Positions 60,086 to 62,416 of a stretch of 62,416 nt of DNA are shown one piece after another; position 1 is the first letter of the stretch; every line of letters begins with the position of its first letter. The DNA comes from Pseudocercospora fijiensis CIRAD86 (lineage: Eukaryota; Ascomycota; Dothideomycetes; Mycosphaerellales; Mycosphaerellaceae), in contig NW_006921540.1 of NCBI RefSeq assembly GCF_000340215.1, positions 116,686-179,101 of the forward strand. The letters run 5' to 3'. The translations under genes and the position numbers were made by a program. Below the pieces are notes generated by a model, which was given only the letters and a program-made list of their open reading frames with translations, was not told the origin of the DNA and did no database searches.

Positions 60086-60215
60086 TAGTCTCTAGTTCAA
60101 ACTAGGAATCTATATAGTTCGAAAAAACCAAACCGGAACTAGGGAGCTAGTTCGCTGCTAAGAAACCAAACTATACACGTTTAGTAGTTCGGAAACCGAA
60201 CTACTACGGGGTCTA

Positions 60216-60720
60216 ATAGTGTTTAGTAGTAAGAACGTAAAATATTTCGTACTCTTAGATAACCTTCTTATTGCCGCCCTTCTTCTTAATTGTATATAGG
60301 CGCTAGTCTTCCTTATTCTACCGGAAGCGGTATAAAGCCTAAATCTTCTCGTTATAATCGGCTTTGCTAAGTGTAGTATATCCGAGGCGGCTAAGCGTCT
60401 TATTATCGACTATTACTTATTAAATAATACGAAAATAGCGCTCTCGAGTTATTAGCATCTTATCGTAGCCCTTCTACTTCTTCTCTTTAAGGTATTCGTT
60501 AAACGCGACGTACGCTAATAGAGGGAACGGATTAACGCGCTATTCGGCATCCTAGCTATCGAAACTAGGTACTATAACGGTCGGAATCGCTAGTAGTACT
60601 ACTAAAGGTCGTATAGGTATATTACGTTGCAGTTAGAGGTTTAATTGTATAGCCGTAGGCGATATTAGGCGAAAGGAAGGGTTAGTAGTCGCGTTAGAAG
60701 ACATTTTTAGTAAAAGTTAG
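60216..60720 (-). pseudogene. Ginger-like integrase, N-terminal part
   Basis: The decayed minus-strand frame ends in EYEIFYVLTTKH at the hAT insertion point, followed across the insertion by YAFGHVRRGAISYLI. This is the HX..H half of an H2C2 zinc-binding domain. Confidence 0.55.
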
Positions 60721-60999
60721 TATTGTTAGTAGGGAACTAGATTAGGAAACTAGATTCTAGCTATTTGCTTTTAGAAGCTATAGCTGTATAATAATACATC
60801 CTTATATTACTCTAAATACCGGAAACGACTCGATTAAGTGCGAAGATAGTCGCTATTGTTACTCCGGTATAATAATACTAATACGTAGTTGTATTATAAT
60901 AGCAGATTAGATTTAGTAAGGATCCGCTTTCCTAAGCTTAGCAGCTTTATCTTACAATCCGGTTTACATATATAAACCTAACTAAACAACACCTGAAAC

Positions 61000-61118
61000 T
61001 AGACCAAATTGGCCTTGTTTGATCAAAAGCACGAGTCTAATAAAGGTAAGCCAATTTGATCAAATTTGGCTAAGAAACAAGGCAATTTTGGTCAAACAAA
61101 TCGAGATTTGATCAAATA
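61000..61118. repeat. Nested palindromes at the element/permease junction
   Basis: Inverted arms of 19 bp at 61002-61020 and 61075-61093 are nearly perfect (AAACAAGGC-CAATTTGGTC type). They enclose a near-perfect 21-bp palindrome (GCCAATTTGATCAAATTTGGC type) at 61050-61070. A further TTTGATCAAA box is at 61018-61027. CpA/TpG content is normal here, unlike the RIP block to the left. Confidence 0.8.
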
Positions 61119-61130
61119 CGAACGGGCGAT

Positions 61131-62416
61131 AACAACCCCAATATTCCCATACAAGCCAGCGCAGATCACCGAGGAGATCATCGAAAGCACATTCCTAACA
61201 GTTTGCTATATATAAGGCGAGAGGCCTTGCATTGCAGTTTGTATGACGTATTGTCCTTAATAGGCATACATGAAGAGTCCAAAGAACATGTAAACGAACC
61301 AGATAAAGGCGCTCGCCAAAGTGAGAGCTTTGAGGAAGTCGCGAGGTCGTTTCATTTCTGCTATGAGTTCGCAGAAAATCATAGCGCCGCCGTAGGCATA
61401 CACTGCTTGCATGAAGCCATTGATTGATCCAATGAAACTGCCAGAGTTCGGGAGACCGGCACTATGCTGGATTTTAGGATACGTTCCGTCCTGAAGCTGA
61501 GCCACGAGACTCCCACCAGGTGCAGTCAACGCTGATCCAGCCGAAGCCTGTTGAGCTCCTACATAGTTCGATGCAGAGCTTGCAGCCACCGCCATAGTCA
61601 CAAACGCCACAGAGACACTAAGCCATATCGCCGCACTAGCGAAAATGCCATACCTCTTCAAAGTACGAACCCGTCCAAGCAGAATCCCAGCAACAGTCCA
61701 AACCAAGCAACAAATCGCAAAACAGAGTCGAAATTTCGCAACCTGAGATAAACCTTGCCCGTTACCAATGATAATCAACCCGATGTTACAAATCCGCTGC
61801 AGCGCTTGGAGGAAATTGCAGCAGTGTCGAGCCCAGGTACTATAGATTCGAAACGCAAGATCTGAGTATGAGCGTAAAGGGTACGGGTAGGAGTCGAGTG
61901 CGAGGAACACTTCCCACAAGAGCCATCCGCTGTAGTAGGCCAAAGCGCCAAAGACTGTGTAGAGGACTGTACCTGGACCCCAGCCAGTGGTGGCGAAAGC
62001 GAATGGGGGGCCCTAGGGGCCTAGGATGTCGGTGGTGATGAGATAAAAGCATGCTCCCCAGGTGGCGGTACGGAGGGCTCGTGAGGCATTGATCCACTCG
62101 TCATTCGTGATTTCAAGCTGGCTATTCTCGGTTATGGTTGCGGTTACTGTCTTCTCTTCGATAGCAGGGACGACATCATCGGTCTTTGAGCTGAATAACC
62201 TTCTGTGATTTTTCTGGCCTTGCCTGTTTGAACACCTCGACGAGCTGCCTGGTCCTCCTCGGCTCGCGTGAGTTTGGCGTAATGGAGATACTCTTCGAAT
62301 GAGACGCTTGGGTCATGCAATCTATGTTGACGGGGCTGGAGAACTTGGGTTTCGTCGTTCGCAGTAAAGCTTGAATGAGAAGTCTTCTCGCTGGGAACGA
62401 TGTAAGTCTCTTTTGC
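61131..62416 (-). pseudogene. Amino-acid permease (AAAP family) inactivated by RIP-type nonsense codons
   Basis: The minus strand encodes a membrane transporter of the amino acid/auxin permease family, with a long N-terminal cytosolic region, ALRTATWGACFYLITTDILG, PFAFATTGWGPGTVLYTVFG, NIGLIIIGNGQG, a hydrophobic core, FMYAY, GQYVIQTAMQGLSPYI and SSVICAGLYGNIGV. In-frame stops occur at 62013-62015 (TAG in ILGP-stop-G), 61257-61259 (TAA in YAY-stop-GQ, from CAA) and 61206-61208 (TAG in PYI-stop-QT, from TGG). An apparent frameshift or missed intron lies near 62200. Homology stops abruptly after NIGV at about 61131, where transposon sequence begins. The 5' end is outside the window. The family imports neutral amino acids across the plasma membrane; this copy cannot. 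Confidence 0.82.

Larger units (their letters stand above)
50690..60215 (-). mobile_element. 9.5-kb hAT transposon with extra reading frames
   Basis: The 9,526-bp element has the perfect 20-bp inverted repeat TAGACCCCGTAGTAGTTCGG at both ends and an exact 8-bp target duplication, ATAGTGTT (50682-50689 and 60216-60223). It interrupts the H2C2 domain of the Ginger-like integrase. A hAT transposase lies on the minus strand at about 57.2-55.0 kb. Plus-strand protein-like frames at 51.12-51.60 and 51.93-52.34 kb are unrelated to it. Pairs of AGCCGGC boxes recur every 0.3-1.4 kb. It is two to three times longer than usual hAT elements, and it is RIP-degraded, though less so near its left end. Confidence 0.88.
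48228..61118 (-). mobile_element. Ginger-like integrase-type DNA transposon, split by a hAT insertion
   Basis: The minus strand encodes an rve-type integrase with an upstream H2C2 zinc-binding domain and no reverse transcriptase, which points to a Ginger-like DNA transposon rather than a gypsy element. The 5' part lies at 61.1-60.22 kb and the 3' part at 50.68-48.6 kb. Joining them across the hAT restores a continuous protein. Tentative inverted ends are TATTTGACTAGAATTCATTT at 48230 and, in the opposite strand at 61118, TATTTGATCAAATCTCGATT. Both are followed by TTTGACCAAAA and, further on, TTAGCCAAATT. I could not confirm a target duplication. The outer limits are therefore uncertain. Confidence 0.55.

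Noticed and set aside
1..62416. tRNA, rRNA or CRISPR-like arrays
   Set aside because: No cloverleaf or B-box pattern stood out by eye, the tandem arrays lack spacers of uniform length, and this is a eukaryotic chromosome. A covariance-model scan would be needed to exclude tRNAs.

Overview
This window reads as a filamentous ascomycete chromosome, most likely a Dothideomycete of the Mycosphaerellaceae/Capnodiales type. I infer that from the gene set (an XlnR-type Zn2Cys6 regulator, short 47-74 bp introns, a KRE2/KTR mannosyltransferase, a fungal Pat1). The species cannot be named from sequence alone. The dominant feature is a sharp alternation between normal coding DNA and AT-rich blocks almost devoid of CpA/TpG and full of TpA. 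That is the signature of repeat-induced point mutation (RIP). In the two copia LTRs all 12 differences are transitions in CpA/TpG context.

Layout. 1-6.39 kb: RIP-degraded repeats, including a fossil FAD oxidoreductase (AMID/FSP1-like). 6.49-9.50 kb: an isolated xlnR orthologue with a GC-AG intron. 10.04-13.60 kb: a pogo/Fot1-type DNA transposon with 50-bp TIRs and TA target duplication, carrying a 393-bp hAT MITE. 13.9-19.5 kb: gene island (coiled-coil protein, TMEM19/DUF92 membrane protein, small SANT-like nuclear protein). 19.98-24.30 kb: a copia LTR retrotransposon on the minus strand with 127-bp LTRs and GACAA target duplication. 25.0-34.3 kb: gene island (mitochondrial SAM carrier, GT15 mannosyltransferase, PAT1, POA1-like macro protein, Rieske Fe-S protein). 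35.1-35.7 kb: an uncharacterised gene broken by two TAA codons of RIP type. 36.5-48.2 kb: a large decayed element with a RecQ-like helicase (+) and a DUF6589-like protein (-) facing each other across about 4 kb of minisatellites. About 48.2-61.1 kb: a Ginger-like integrase element split by a 9,526-bp hAT transposon (50,690-60,215) with 8-bp target duplication. 61.1-62.4 kb: an amino-acid permease pseudogene killed by RIP-type nonsense codons.

Function. The intact genes are mostly conserved housekeeping genes: respiratory bc1 complex, mitochondrial SAM import, Golgi mannosylation, mRNA decapping, ADP-ribose-phosphate turnover. The exception is XlnR, the regulator of xylan and cellulose degradation, which sits alone between transposon blocks. 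I see no metabolic cluster. The most unusual content is in the mobile DNA: the convergent RecQ/DUF6589 element, the oversized hAT with extra reading frames and dispersed AGCCGGC pairs, and the copia with non-TG/CA LTR ends. Coordinates inside RIP blocks are approximate because every reading frame there is broken.
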